Shown here piece by piece: positions 11,101-23,313 of a DNA stretch of 64,000 bases. The notes under the pieces are model-generated. The model was not told the origin of the DNA and did no database searches. It worked only from the letters and a program-made list of their open reading frames with translations. Every line of letters begins with the position of its first letter. The first letter of the stretch is position 1. Where the stretch lies: contig NW_020312788.1 in the NCBI RefSeq assembly GCF_003265705.1, positions 5,436,301 through 5,500,300 on the forward strand. The letters run 5' to 3'. The DNA comes from Callorhinus ursinus (lineage: Eukaryota > Chordata > Mammalia > Carnivora > Otariidae). A program made the position numbers and the translations under genes.

Positions 11101-12751
11101 AAAGAAAAAGGGAAGGCAAGCCGCAGTTCTAGGTCATACATGTTATTAAGGTAGAGGGAAGGAAACTTGAAGATCAATAAGAAGAGAAGAAAATGGAAAG
11201 GGGAAGGTGGGGCAAGGAAAAGCAAGAGAAAGAAATGAGGAAACACCAAGAGGGCACAGAAAAGGGAGCATAATGATGCTCCTTTGAGGTACCATAAATG
11301 AGATGTAAAAAAAAAAAAAATACGAGCTCATTGAAAGGAGGTGTTACATTCTGTATAATTGCTAATAATTCATAAGAAATGAGTCTAAAGTTAGTAATAA
11401 CTCTTCCCCATTTACACTTACAATACTGACAGAAAATATTAACTGGTAATGGTAAAAACTATTTCTTTCAGCTACTCATAATACAACACTGATGTAACAG
11501 AGCAGATAAATATGATTCGTTCTATACCTAGGATCCAGGAATATTCTCTTTTGGAAAATTCAAGGTGAAGTTTCTGGCATTAAGGGCCTTTGGGTCCCCT
11601 GTTGTTTGGTGTCTGAATATATCTACTGTGTGGACAACAGATCCCTAAAGCTCAGTATTCACCAGGTCAGAAACTATAAACCACTGGCGCTCAGTAAGTG
11701 GTTACTTTCCCCCTTGCTTTGTCCCTTTGCCACAAATACGAAAAAGCAGCATGGAGTTGAATGTGTCAGTAGCAGTCAAGTTTGTTATCCGCTGTCCTTC
11801 TTTCCTGACATTTGAAGAAGTTGATTTATCTTTGGTCCTGGGCAGCAGAGACAATAGAGTGATGTGAAAAATAGATGTATGAACTGCAGTGGAGAGTTCT
11901 TCTGGAGGGTCCACTGAGCCAGAGAGGAAAGGGAAGGCAGAGTTTCCGGTTAACTGTTCACTTTAAGTACCCTGTTTTCGGTATCCCTTTGAGGACTGCC
12001 ATACATCTGATACAATATGGAAACAATCACTGTACCCGGTGCAAAGACATAGAGTCTTACAGCAGATCTTAATTAATACGTATTAACTAATATGAAAGCA
12101 TATTATTTATTCATCTGTTTAGTTGAAAATATACTTTAAGATCTTGTTCTCCTAAGACATAACATTGAATGTGTCCAATAGCTAACAAATGTGAAGGAAT
12201 TACATATAATGGATCATGATTAAATATCCCTTTGGGAAAGATGAGCAGATTCTGCCAGAATCTGTGTTTGTATCAGCATCTTTGTGGCAGAGATAGAGCT
12301 CAAACAACCTTGTATACATTTCTGTTCATGATACTGATTTGAAGGGCTTGACACATGTTTCACATAACATACTCTAGAAATCCTAAGAGTAATTTCATAA
12401 AGGTGAGGTCAATAAACACCTAGAAAAATATCCAAGTCTTAAAGACAGTTATTATCTATTTGTCACCTGAAAGAACCAATACTTTCAATGAAAAAGTGGC
12501 CATTGGATATGAGATGTTCATTGATGGGTAGAACCATGTGAAAAGTATATTCAGCTTTAATTTATGGCAACACCGTAGAAACTTTAGTCATCGACTCTTA
12601 GGAAAGGAGTAAAAGGCATACCCAGATGCACTTTGAAGCAACCTGTTTCAGCATAATTAATAATAAATAGATAAGAGTCATTTGAGGCCAAATGAATCTG
12701 CATTTTAAAACTTTGAGGCCGCCTGTCCTGAACTAACAACATTAAAGCAAC
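11101..12751. other. unassigned non-coding DNA
   Basis: A purine-rich patch (11150-11260) and an A13-14 run near 11307-11320. The open frames are short and look like chance. Confidence 0.35.
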
Positions 12752-12793
12752 AACAACACTACCATTTTTTTTTTTTTAACAACACTACCATTT
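12752..12793 (-). mobile_element. tail-only retro-insertion (poly-T with 16-bp TSD)
   Basis: 'aacaacactaccattt' occurs perfectly at 12752-12767 and 12778-12793, separated only by T residues (12768-12777). This fits target-primed insertion on the minus strand in which only the poly(A) tail was copied. Confidence 0.65.
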
Positions 12794-14120
12794 GACAAGC
12801 GACTAGAATATATGACATTTTCTGTTTAAACTGACAAATGCTCAGAAAGTTTGTGTTGACATATTTGGTTAATATTTAATTAAAATAAATTTTAGAAGTT
12901 TATTATTGGCACACAAATGTACATATACCCTGGCGCTCAAATCCAGATTGTCTTTTCCGTCTCAAGTGTTAACATAAGAAACTCATTTTAAAGTAAAACC
13001 AGGGATCTATGGAGGAATGAACCTCCGATTTCACCTGCAAACTTCTGTGTGCATTTTTCTGAGAGAGGAGACATGGTGTCACGGGAGACAGAAATGTTCA
13101 AATGTTACCACTTCTGACGATGTCTCGAATAACTAAATACACTATTAAGTCAACTATGCGAATATATATCATTCTGTCAGCCTCTCATGTGGGTTTTATC
13201 ACATCAGGCTCACCACACTTAATTCAATACCTTTCATCTGGTGGGTTCTTGGTATATGTTTGCTATTGATAATGATGACAATAGTCCAAGCCATGATCTC
13301 ATTTTCCAGACTGTGATCCCCTCTTTATTTTCAAGTTCCTCTTGAGGCCAGCAAGGTTTTAATTCTTTCTCATCATGGCCATAAACCTGTCACTGAGATC
13401 AGGTCAGACATAAAATTTTCCAAGGCTAGCACACAAATTCCTTCTCCTGCATGCAAGCTTGACTGACTCTTGATCCTATCCTTGAGGACAGGAAGGTCAT
13501 ATTGTATATCATCTGTCCATTTGTAGACCAAATGGTTTACAAGGACAGGGCATCTAAATTTTGCCCAGTTTATTTTGTAACTTACTGCCTAGTTCATGAT
13601 TAAGTCAGAGATGACAGATTTTTCTTCTCAACAGTAGGAGGATTACACTTTTTCTTTCATTTCCAAACAGGTTATTACAGAATTTTAAAATGTGAGTCAG
13701 GAAAGAGATATCTAAAGCATTTGGTATAGACCTGGTCCCCAGCATAACACTTTTCACAAAGCTCCAAACATGTTTCTCTTTCTTATGTCTATGAAAAATA
13801 TGTCCCTAAATATTTAAGTGTTTTCTTCTTCCTAAGAATGGGTTAAAATTTAACAATTTTCTTATACCTCTAAAAATGCATTTTATTCTTTTAAATAAGA
13901 AGACAAAAAGTAGCAAAAGGCTAGTAAACATAACCCAAGGACTGTTTACAATTTGAACTATATTATATACCATTATTCTTACTGTATCAATAGCCAAGCT
14001 CTGACACAGGTTTAAATATAAGAAACTGATTTTTTATCTGATAAATTTTTATAGAAAGTTTCAGTGTTTTGGATTCTATAGTTTAGATTTTTATTATGTG
14101 TTACAGATGTTTGTCCTACT
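12794..14120. other. unassigned non-coding DNA
   Basis: No assigned element. Short frames only. Confidence 0.35.
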
Positions 14121-14680
14121 AATTTAAATATTATAGGGATATGGGTTTAGAATATAAGAAATCTGTCATAACCCCACCCACCCCATCAAAGATAGCCACT
14201 ATAACCAGTTTGATACATGTTAGCAATATACTAATGTATTACTGTTTTAATGACCTAATTTTTCATAGAAACATGAAAATATTTTGCCACTTTCTTTTTT
14301 ACTTAATATTTACTTCATATCTTTTCACATCAAAGTATATTAGAAATACCTCATTCTTTTACTAAAGAGCTATATAATATTTGATTATATGGATTTACTA
14401 GAATTTATTACACTAATTAATACCTTATTGACAGATATTTGGAAGGTTTCTGATTTTTAATTTCATCAGTGTATCAGTGAACAAGCTTTATGCACCTGTT
14501 TAAGTGTTTCTGTAGAATAACTTCAGAGAGAGAGAAGAGTCGAAGGAATCAAAGTTTTGGTAAATATTGCCAAATACCTTCAAAGGTGTTGTAAAGAATT
14601 TATATGTCTACCAATAATTTATAAGAGAATCTGTTCTACACACTTGTCAATGTTTTGGAAATCATGCAATAACTTTTTAA
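14121..14680 (-). mobile_element. old L1 3' region, antisense
   Basis: The order resembles a reversed old L1 3' region: 'cataaccccacccaccccat', 'ttaatgacctaatttttcat', and 'gtaaatattgccaaatacct'. It is diverged, so subfamily and limits are uncertain. Confidence 0.45.
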
Positions 14681-17286
14681 AGTTGAGGTTATAAATTCGG
14701 ATGACTTCAGGACTGGACAGATAACAAAATATGTGAAATAACACGGAGTAAGAAAAGGGGAAGTAATGGAAATTTGACTGGCGGGGGGTGGGGACTATCA
14801 TGGCCAAACAAAATACACCTTTAGTTCTCAGGCTGCCAGTTTTTTCAGCCCTTGTCTTAGTGAAATACACCTCACTTTGATTCTTTAATTTTAAAGCAAG
14901 ATATTCCTTCACTAGAGGCAGTAGCATAATCTTTGATGAGAAAATTAATTTCATTATATACACCTTATTTTAACCTAATTTTTTCTTTATATTTTTTCTC
15001 AAATTTTACAAATATGAGAAGAATTCATTCTCTCCTAGACTTAGGATTTATTACATGTTGTATTGGTTTTATCAACACAAACCTTTTATGATACGTTGAA
15101 AACCATAAAAATATTATCTTATATTTTGTTTGTGCATAAACAAAATTTTCTAACTTTTGTCAAGTTGGTATAAAATCTTTAAACTTAAATATAAGATCAT
15201 TTTAATACTCGTATTATTCACATATCAGTAATAGAGAAAAAGAAATGGAAATACACTACTTGTCCCGAATATAAGTAATATCCTGCTAAGATTGATATTT
15301 AACCTAGTAAAACATCCTTGAGAAGAAAAAAGAAATCCCATTATTTTAGCTTGACAAAAAAACAGAAGAGGAAAATTTCAGTTTCCTTTTGATAACAGTG
15401 GTTATCTTGTGGTCTGTGAGAAAGGGTGAAGGCCATGGAGAAAATTGGTTCTGTTCTCATTTTTCTAGTCCCATTGCATCAATAAACCTCTCGAAGTTTC
15501 AACACAGAGCACACAATGTGAGCATGAGGCAGCTTGGCCTCTTTTAGCACTTTGTTATGCCCTTGACCCTTATGAGATTGTCAAGCACAGAGATTCAAGT
15601 AAAGGATTCCCATTGCTACAGGTTGCATCAAAAAATGGATTTCAAAGCAGAATAGTTCCTCAGTCAGTCCGAGATGAGGGTGATGATGATTAAGGAGAGA
15701 TTGGGAATGAGTCAGTATGTAATTCTAATTGTACTTTTGTATTCTGGGCTGTTATTTACGCCATATTTCTTTCTTTAGACCTGAAAAATAAAATACCTAG
15801 AGATAAAATAAAGCATAAAATTACAGCCATTTTTCAACACTTTCAATTTATCTTTAAGAAAGAGGTATAAAGCTACCACCTCTGCTGGGTGTAAAAGAAA
15901 TAGTTAGATGATATTGACAACTGGAAATCAAACCTGTGTTGAGAACAATTCCTTAACTGATTGTGCTCAAAATATAAAATATTATCCTGTTTTGAAAAGT
16001 CATTTTGGAAAATAAAAGAACTTTAATACTAAGGGATTTTTTTAGGTGTTCTGAAATAGTTTCCATCTGTTACTTTTATTTTTTTCTAATATATGAGACC
16101 ATATGAGAACTATCTCATACCATGGATTCATTTCTTCTGATTCTTAAAGGTAATCTTGAGTGGGATAAAAATAGCATTGTTTCAGAAAATGTATGCTTAG
16201 AATAGAAGAGAATTTTCAAAGAGTAACACAAAGTTTTAGAAGCTTATTTTGGGCTTGATGTTAAAAACCTAAAAACAATTAAATTAGAATCAGCTCTGCT
16301 TAAAATAAAGGAGGAGGACAGGAAAACATAGAGCTACAATATTGTATAGGGAAAAAATCTAAGAGGGCCTCCAAATTCATGATGTTCATAAAATGTTTCT
16401 TAAAAACTAATCAGAGAAAAATTCCTTTCCAACATCTGATGTTATACTTAGATATATACTTTCAACTTTACCCTGAAAACAACACTGAAACACAGCTTGT
16501 AAGTATTTTATTCATTCATTTGTATCCATTTGCTCTTATACAAACCAAAAGTTGACTTTTCTTTACATTTTTCCTACACTTGTTGCCTGGAATTATACAT
16601 AACTGCAACCATAATTTTATTAAAATTAAGAGAGTCATTCACTGTAAGGTAATCAAACTTATCTGAATGGAATTCTCTGTGGTTTAGACTTCTGGTTCTT
16701 CTATCAGATTAGTTTTGGAATTGATTGGCAGATATCTCCATGCATATGTACATACTGTATGAATTGGACAGCTCCTTGAAAAGAAATTTAAAGGACTCGC
16801 GAGTTCTGAGCTTGTAGAGTTGAGGTCAACAAACATACTCTATCTTCAAAATTTCATTTGCTTCAAAAATGTATACTCCCTTTTATAAATCCCCATAGAT
16901 CTTCTAGTCTATAACACTGTTGAATTTTAGCTTCCTTTGAAATACTATAAGCACGTTTATCTGTTAAAACTTTATAGTCCTCACAATTTTAAAACATTTT
17001 TAATCATGAAAGTTACTTTAGTATGGACATGTCCTCTGTTGCTTTCTATTTTTCTCTTTTAAGTTCTCTCTAACTCTCATACACATCAGGTTAGTAAATG
17101 AGAGAATTTTCCACCTTAATCCAAATTTTTAATAACTTCACTACTAACTGCATAAATGTGGATAGGAGTTTGCTAAAATTTAAATTTCAGTGAAGTTCAC
17201 AGAGAGTCTGTATGTGCCCAACACTTTGCTATATACTCAGGATAAATAAGATGTGTTCTTTGCTCTTGAAAAGGTTCAGAGCAAAG
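14681..17286. other. unassigned non-coding DNA
   Basis: It contains a 114-codon minus-strand frame (14619-14963) with no recognisable motif, probably chance, and no repeat that could be assigned. Confidence 0.35.
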
Positions 17287-17302
17287 GTCTTCATGCATTT
17301 TA

Positions 17303-17484
17303 TTTATTTTTTTAAAGACTTTATTTACTTATTTGACAGAGAGAGAGCATGAGCTGGGTAAGGGGCAGAGGGAGAAGCAGACTTCCCGCTGAGTGGAGCC
17401 CGATGCAGGACTCGATCCCAGGACTCCGGGATCTTGACCCAAGCTGAAGGCAGTTGCTTAACTGACTGAGCCACCCAGCACCCT
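17303..17484 (-). mobile_element. SINEC, antisense, 16-bp TSD
   Basis: Reversed tail 'aagactttatttacttattt', the GA-rich middle, and reversed head 'gactgagccacccagcaccc'. A perfect duplication, 'gtcttcatgcatttta', flanks it at 17287-17302 and 17485-17500. Confidence 0.95.
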
Positions 17485-17553
17485 GTCTTCATGCATTTTA
17501 AATCACATATCCCCACCAGTAAAAAAGAAAGTTTCTGCATGTACTTCACCCAT

Positions 17554-17650
17554 ACACACACACACAAAATATATGCATATATGTAGTAAATGTATATATA
17601 TATGTATATGTATGTATATGTACTTATATGTAATATAATGTATTATATTA
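17554..17650. repeat. (CA)n and (TATG)n-like microsatellite cluster
   Basis: A CA run, then alternating 'atgtatatgtat' units over about 90 bp. Confidence 0.8.
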
Positions 17651-18073
17651 CCTAAATTATATGAATATTTAGACATGGAAGTTAGAAATGATAAAAAATC
17701 ATAAATATAGATACTAATATTTTTTCAATTTGGTTGATTAGTTTTCAACAATTTTTTATTATAATATTCATGCGAAAAATAAAAATAATAGGAATAACAA
17801 GGTTAAATGCAACTAATTTTTTTCAAATTTTTATTTAAATTCTAGAAAGATACTAATATTTTTACTTTGCTTCTTACTTGCTTACCCCATGGGAGGTTAT
17901 ATGCATTAGACTTTGGAACTCACTGGTCTTGAGGGGAAGATAACATGTAAATAGGTAATTTAAATAAAGTGGTCAATTACCTGATAGACTTAAACACAAA
18001 GTGCTAGAACACAGAAAGACTTCCTGGAAGAGTCACTAGATCCAAGCCTTTCTGTGTAAAGAGGAGATTGTGA

Positions 18074-18142
18074 TGGGGCACCTGGCTGGCTCAGTGGTAG
18101 AGCTTGGATCCTATCAATGTATAAGAAATCTTTAAAGAAATT
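18074..18142 (+). mobile_element. short SINEC fragment
   Basis: The head 'ggggcacctggctggctcag' is followed within about 40 bp by an A-rich end near 'aatctttaaag'. It is an internally shortened copy, like the one at 5354. Confidence 0.7.
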
Positions 18143-18451
18143 TAAGAGGGTAACTGAAGGTCATGGTGAAATATTTGTTTCAGATTGAGCTTCTGGGCAG
18201 CTGTATCGAGAACGGATGTGAAGAGACACAAATGGAATCTGTGATACTCATCGGTAGACTATCACATTATCTGGGTGAGAGATGAAGAGCAACAGAATTA
18301 AAGCAGTGACAATGCAGTTCTCAGGAGAAGAAAAGTAGCATAAGGAAGAAACTCCATAGAATTCAGTCATGATTTTCTGGAAGTGGCTGGTGAGTAAGAA
18401 GTAATAATCTTAGTTACTTTGTAACTTCCTGACTTAGATGACTGGCTACTT

Positions 18452-18669
18452 TTTCTTTTTTGAGATTTTACTTTTTTATTTGAGAGAGAGAAAGCAAGAG
18501 AAAGAGAGAGAGCATGCAAGCTGGAGGGAGCGGGAAAGAGAATCTGAAGCGGACTCTGCACTGAGCACAGAGCCCGACATGGGGCTTGATCTCAGGACCC
18601 TGAGATCATGACCTGAGCCAAAACCAAAAGTCAGTCACTTAACCAACCGACCGAGCCACCCACCTGTTA
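18452..18669 (-). mobile_element. SINEC, antisense, 16-bp TSD
   Basis: Reversed tail, GA-rich middle and reversed head ('ccgaccgagccacccacctg'). The perfect duplication 'agatgactggctactt' lies at 18436-18451 and 18670-18685. Confidence 0.95.
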
Positions 18670-18759
18670 AGATGACTGGCTACTTATAACTGAGATGGTG
18701 AACATTGTAGCAGCAAAAGATTTGGGCCAGGGAAGAGAAAAGCAGATTCTTTTTTAAAT

Positions 18760-20244
18760 TAAGATTTACATAAAAATTGTAAACATTTAGAAATGAATAA
18801 AAAAAGAAAAATCACTTGTCATTGTACTTCTGAAAGGAAATTTTTGCATTTCAGACATTATTCATAATATTTACATTATTATATTGGTAAATCATTTCGT
18901 TTATCCTCCCCATCCTTTATTTGCTTTAATGGTCCTTTGTGTATATACAATTTATATTATCTCCACTTCTTTATGTGTATTTTTCTCATCTAACAAATTC
19001 TAATAAATGTCATATTTAGTGACATTTCACGTCATTGAAATTTCCTGTAAATGAAATTTTAGTAGCTGTGTAATGTGATATCTTCTGGATGTACCACAGT
19101 TTTTAAAACAATTCTCCTAATATAGAACATGTATGTTATTTTCAATATTTCAAACAATTATATATAATGCTATGATAGATTTCCTCTTGTCTGGAAATCT
19201 ACTGCTTGTTTAAGTTAAGAAAGCATAAGCATATGAAAGTTTCTTGACATATTTTGCCACTAACATATTTCCATTAAGAGGATAAGACAGTGAAACAGAT
19301 ATGCAATAAAAAAATCTTGCTCATTTGATAGGTATAAAATTACATTTTATTCCCATTTCTTTGAGTACTTTTGAAGATGAACTTTTCTATATGTTAATTA
19401 GCTATTTATATTTCTTTTTTAATGCAAGTTGTTCCTTCATTTCTTTTACCCCATTTTTTATGGAGTCTTATTGATGTTCTTATTAATTTGTGGATTTCCT
19501 TAAATAATAAGGGTAATCACCCTTCACTGTCACCTATGAAATGTTTTAAGTAGTTGGTTACTTATCTTTTTATAGTTTATAATAGTTTATGATTTTCTAT
19601 CCTTTCATACTTCATATTTTAAGTTATCTTTTCTTATAATAATAAGATGTATTTTGAGGAAATTTGGAGACTACTGAAAAATACCAGGAAGACAAAAAAT
19701 TAAATCTACACTTAAGCACCCAGATATAACCAGTTTTATTACATGTGTGTGTGCATGTGCATACACACATATACATATGCCTTTACATAATCATCCTTTC
19801 TTCCATGCATTACACATCATTTGAAAGCATAATGGCATCTTACTGTGAGTGCTGTTTTATAGCCTCCTTTTTCATTTAGGTCTCCAATAATAAAATATGT
19901 TGTGGAAAAACTTATTTTAACCACCTCAGAATATTGCTTCATGTGGATATTTAATAATTTATTTAATTCATTATTTCCAGACACGCAGAGGTTTCTCATT
20001 TTCATTAATTTAAATATTATCTCAGTAAAGATCTTTGTATACATAGCTCTGTGTTCATAATTGACTTTTTCATTAAGGCTTTTAAAAATTTGGAATCCCT
20101 AGGTCAAAGAGTATACAGAGAGTAAGGTCATTTATACATAATAACAAATTGTTTTTTAGAAAAGTTGAACCAATTTACCTGTCCATTCCTATAGTATGAC
20201 ATGGTTCATTCTTCCACATCTTCACCAATATTAGATATATTTAT
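18760..20244 (-). mobile_element. old L1 3' region, antisense
   Basis: Diverged blocks are typical of reversed old L1 3' regions: 'tggaatccctaggtcaaaga', 'aaaagttgaaccaatttacc', 'ttcttccacatcttcaccaa'. Similar material at 18800-19200 and 19430-19640 may be a second copy. Boundaries are approximate. Confidence 0.5.
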
Positions 20245-20347
20245 GATAACAGTACACATTTGTGTGTTTACCATGTGCCAGGTTCTATCTCTACTTTACT
20301 GGTAAAGTGTCTGAACATCAGAAAGTTTAAAGTTTGCCTAACTCCTG
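20245..20347 (-). mobile_element. MIR, antisense, first half (split by SINE)
   Basis: 'ccatgtgccaggttctatct' begins a reversed MIR. It is interrupted after 'agtttgcctaa' and resumes at 20563. Confidence 0.5.
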
Positions 20348-20562
20348 GAGCACCTGGGTGGCTCAGTCAGTTAAGCTTCTGACTCTTGATTTCAGCTCAG
20401 GTCATGATCTGAGGCTTGTGGGATCGAGCTCTATGTCAGGCTCCACACTCAGCATGGAGTCTGCTTTGGATTTTCTCTCTTCTCTTCCTCTGCCTCTCAT
20501 TCTGCTTGTGCATGCACTCTCTCTCTCTTTCTCAAATAAATAAATAAAATCTTTAAAAAAAT
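20348..20562 (+). mobile_element. SINEC, sense, older subfamily
   Basis: Full-length head and tail ('gcacctgggtggctcagtca' to 'caaataaataaataaaatct'). An 11-bp duplication, 'agtttgcctaa', lies at 20331-20341 and 20563-20573. Confidence 0.9.
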
Positions 20563-20640
20563 AGTTTGCCTAAAACCTCACAGATAAGTGGAAAATGAAG
20601 TCAAAGTTCAGTCTGACCTTAAAAATGATGCTCTCTGTCA
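20563..20640 (-). mobile_element. MIR, antisense, second half
   Basis: 'cctcacagataagtggaaaa' followed by 'aaagttcagtctgacc' continues the reversed MIR after the SINE. Confidence 0.5.
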
Positions 20641-20938
20641 GTGGGCTACACTATTTCCCAAAGCTTTATATGTTTATATGAGCGTTATTTATCAAGTGTC
20701 TTTGATTACTAGTTAGGTTGAACATTTTCTTTTTCAAGTTTAGAGGTCACCAGAATTTCTTTTGTAAAAAGTTCCCTCAAGGCCTTGCCAATTATCCTAA
20801 TGAAGTTTATATTTTCTCAGTGATATCTAACAACTCTATATTTTAATAATATTGACCATTTGTACTTACATATGCTGCGAATATTGTTTCAGTGTCTTTT
20901 CTTATGTAACTTGTATTTGGAGCATTTTCTAATATACA
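20641..20938 (-). mobile_element. old L1 3' region, antisense (continuation)
   Basis: Phrases like 'tttgattactagttaggttg' and 'tattgtttcagtgtcttttc' resemble reversed old L1. It is probably the same copy as before the MIR. Confidence 0.4.
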
Positions 20939-21659
20939 TCTATGAATTTTCCAACCAAAATCCCAGCAGGATTTTTTGCAGATATCAACAAGCTGATTCT
21001 AAAATTTATAGGTCAAGGTAAAGGAGTTAAAATACCAAAGCAATTTTGAAAGAGAAGAGGATGCACACTATCTGATCTGAAGATTTACTACAAAGCTACA
21101 GTAACCAAGACAATGTGATAATGGGAAGACATATAAATACATACATCAGTGGGAAAGAATAGAGAGACCAGAAATAGACCTGAACAAATATGACTGATTT
21201 TTGACAAAGATACAGAGGCAATTTAATAGGGAAAAACAGCCTTTTTAAAAAATGGTGATAGAACAGTTGGATGTCTAGATGCAAAATATTGAACCATATA
21301 CAAAAATTTACTCAAAATTAATCATATACGTAAAAGTAAAACATGAAATTATAAAATATTTAGAATAGGTGCAAATCCTTGTGACCTTAGGTTAGGCAAA
21401 GAATTTACTGATACAAAACCAAAACCATAACCCATAAAATAAAAACTTTGATAGATAAGACTTCATAAAAGTCAAAAACCGCTACTCTATGAAAAACAGT
21501 AAGGAATATAAAAAATAAGCCACAGAAAGGGAAAAGTTTACAAATTTCACATTTCCCAAAAGATTTTTATCCAAAATATTTATAAAGATCTCTCAAAACT
21601 CAACAATAGAAAGCAACTCGATAAAAAATAGAGCAAAATAAAATATACAAAAAATTCTT

Positions 21660-21839
21660 GGGCTGCCTGGGTGGCTCAGCTGGTTAAGCGGCTGCCTTTG
21701 GCTCAGGTCATGATCCCGGGGTCCTGGGATCTAGTCCCACACTGGGCTCCTTGCTCAGCAGGGAGCCTGCTTCTCCTTCTGCCTGCCACTCCCCCTGCTT
21801 CTCTCTCTGATTTAAAAATAAATAAATATTTTTAAAAAA
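21660..21839 (+). mobile_element. SINEC, sense, in L1
   Basis: Head 'gctgcctgggtggctcagct' through 'aataaataaatattt'. The target 'atatacaaaaaattctt' (21643-21659) is repeated with one change near 21840-21856. Confidence 0.95.
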
Positions 21840-22159
21840 ATATACAAAGAATTCTTAAAACTTAACAAAAAGAAGCAAAGCATTTAAAAAATGGCCAAAG
21901 ACCTGCACAAATACCTCACCAAAAAATATCTACAGATGGCAAATGAGCATATGAACAGATGTTCCATATCATATGTCATCAGGGAAATACAAATTAAAAC
22001 AAGGTACTATTTACACCTATTGGATGGACAAAATCCAAAACACTGACAATACCAAATGCTGGAGAGGATGAGGAGCAAGAAGAATTCTCATTCATTGTTC
22101 GGAATGCAAAATGGTATAGACACTTCAAATGACATTTTCATGGGTTCCTTTTTCTTTTT

Positions 22160-22355
22160 CTTTCCCTTCTTTTTTTTGTTTTGTTTGGTTAGAGAGAGTG
22201 GGTGGGAGAGGAGCAGAGGGAGAGGGAAAGATAACCTCAAGCAGACTCCCCGCTAAGCACAGAGCCCCACTTGGGACTGAAACCTACGACCCTGAAATCA
22301 TGACCTGAGCCAAAATCAAGAGTCAAAGGCTAACTGATTGAGCCACCCAGGGACT
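22160..22355 (-). mobile_element. SINEC, antisense, in L1
   Basis: Reversed T-rich tail, GA-rich middle, and reversed head 'gattgagccacccagggact'. The body is diverged and no clean duplication was found, so it is an older copy. Confidence 0.85.
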
Positions 22356-23111
22356 CTCATTTGGTGGGTTCTTATAAAACTAAACCTACTCTTATCATAT
22401 GACTTAGCAATTGTGCTCCTTGGTATTTACCCAAAGGAGCTGAAAACTTATGTCAAGCAAAAGTTCTGCACATGAATGTTTCTAGAAGCTTCATTCATAA
22501 TTGCCAAAACTTACAGGCAACCAAGATGTCCTCAGGTAGGTGAATGGATTTATTTACTTTATTTAAAAGTCTGATACACCCAGACCATGGAATTATTTTT
22601 TAGTGCTCAAAAGGAATGGATTACCCAGCCACAAAAAAGACATGGAGAAAACTTAAATGCATATTACTAAGTGAAAAAAGCCAATCTGAGAAGTCTACAT
22701 ACTATATGATTCCAACTATATAACATTCTGAAAAGGGCAAAACTATGGAGACAGTAAAAAAATTAGTGTTTGCCAGGGGATTGTGGGGGTGGGGAGGAAA
22801 GTAAATAGATGGAACATTTTTAGGATAGTAAAAATAATCTATAGACACTACAATGATGGCATTATACATTTGTCCAAACCCACTGAATATACAATACCAA
22901 GAATGAAACCTAATGTAAACTGTGAACTTTGAGTGATTATAATGTGTCAAAGGAGGGTCATCAATTATGACTAATGTCTCACTCTGGTAGGGGTTGTTAA
23001 TAATGGGGGAGACTGTGCACATGTGGGGGCAGGGAATATATGTGAAATTTCTAGACTTTCTCCTCAATTTTGCTGTGAATCTAAATAAAACTGTCCTAAA
23101 AAAATAGTCTT

Positions 23112-23300
23112 GAGGTGCCTGGGTGGCTCAGATGGTTAAGCGACTGCCTTCGGCTCGGGTCATGATCCCGGAGTCCTGGGATCGAGTCCCGCATCGGGCT
23201 CCCTGCTCAGCGGGGAGTCTGCTTCTCCTTCTGACCCTCTTCCCTCTCATGCTCTCTATCTCTCATTCTCTCTCTCTCTCAAATAAATAAATAAAATCTT
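23112..23300 (+). mobile_element. SINEC, sense, young subfamily
   Basis: Near-canonical copy ('gcctgggtggctcagatggt', 'tgggatcgagtcccgcatcg') with an AATAAA-rich tail. A perfect 13-bp duplication, 'aaaaaatagtctt', lies at 23099-23111 and 23301-23313. Low divergence suggests recent insertion. Confidence 0.95.
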
Positions 23301-23313
23301 AAAAAATAGTCTT

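Larger units (their letters stand above)
20940..23098 (+). mobile_element. old L1, ORF2 3' part and 3' UTR (split by SINEs)
   Basis: The ORF2 order is clear: 'tcccagcaggattttttgca', 'gaagatttactacaaagcta', 'gagaccagaaatagacctga', 'aaatggccaaagacctgcac', 'tacaaattaaaacaaggtac', then a 3' UTR ending 'ctgtgaatctaaataaaact'. Frames are broken. SINEs at 21660 and 22160 interrupt it and another sits at its 3' end. Confidence 0.8.

Noticed and set aside
14619..14963. 114-codon minus-strand frame
   Set aside because: Overlaps a probable old L1 3' region. No motif or splice context.
23112..23190. tRNA gene
   Set aside because: The tRNA-like head belongs to a SINE. No complete cloverleaf or discriminator end, and the same head recurs many times.
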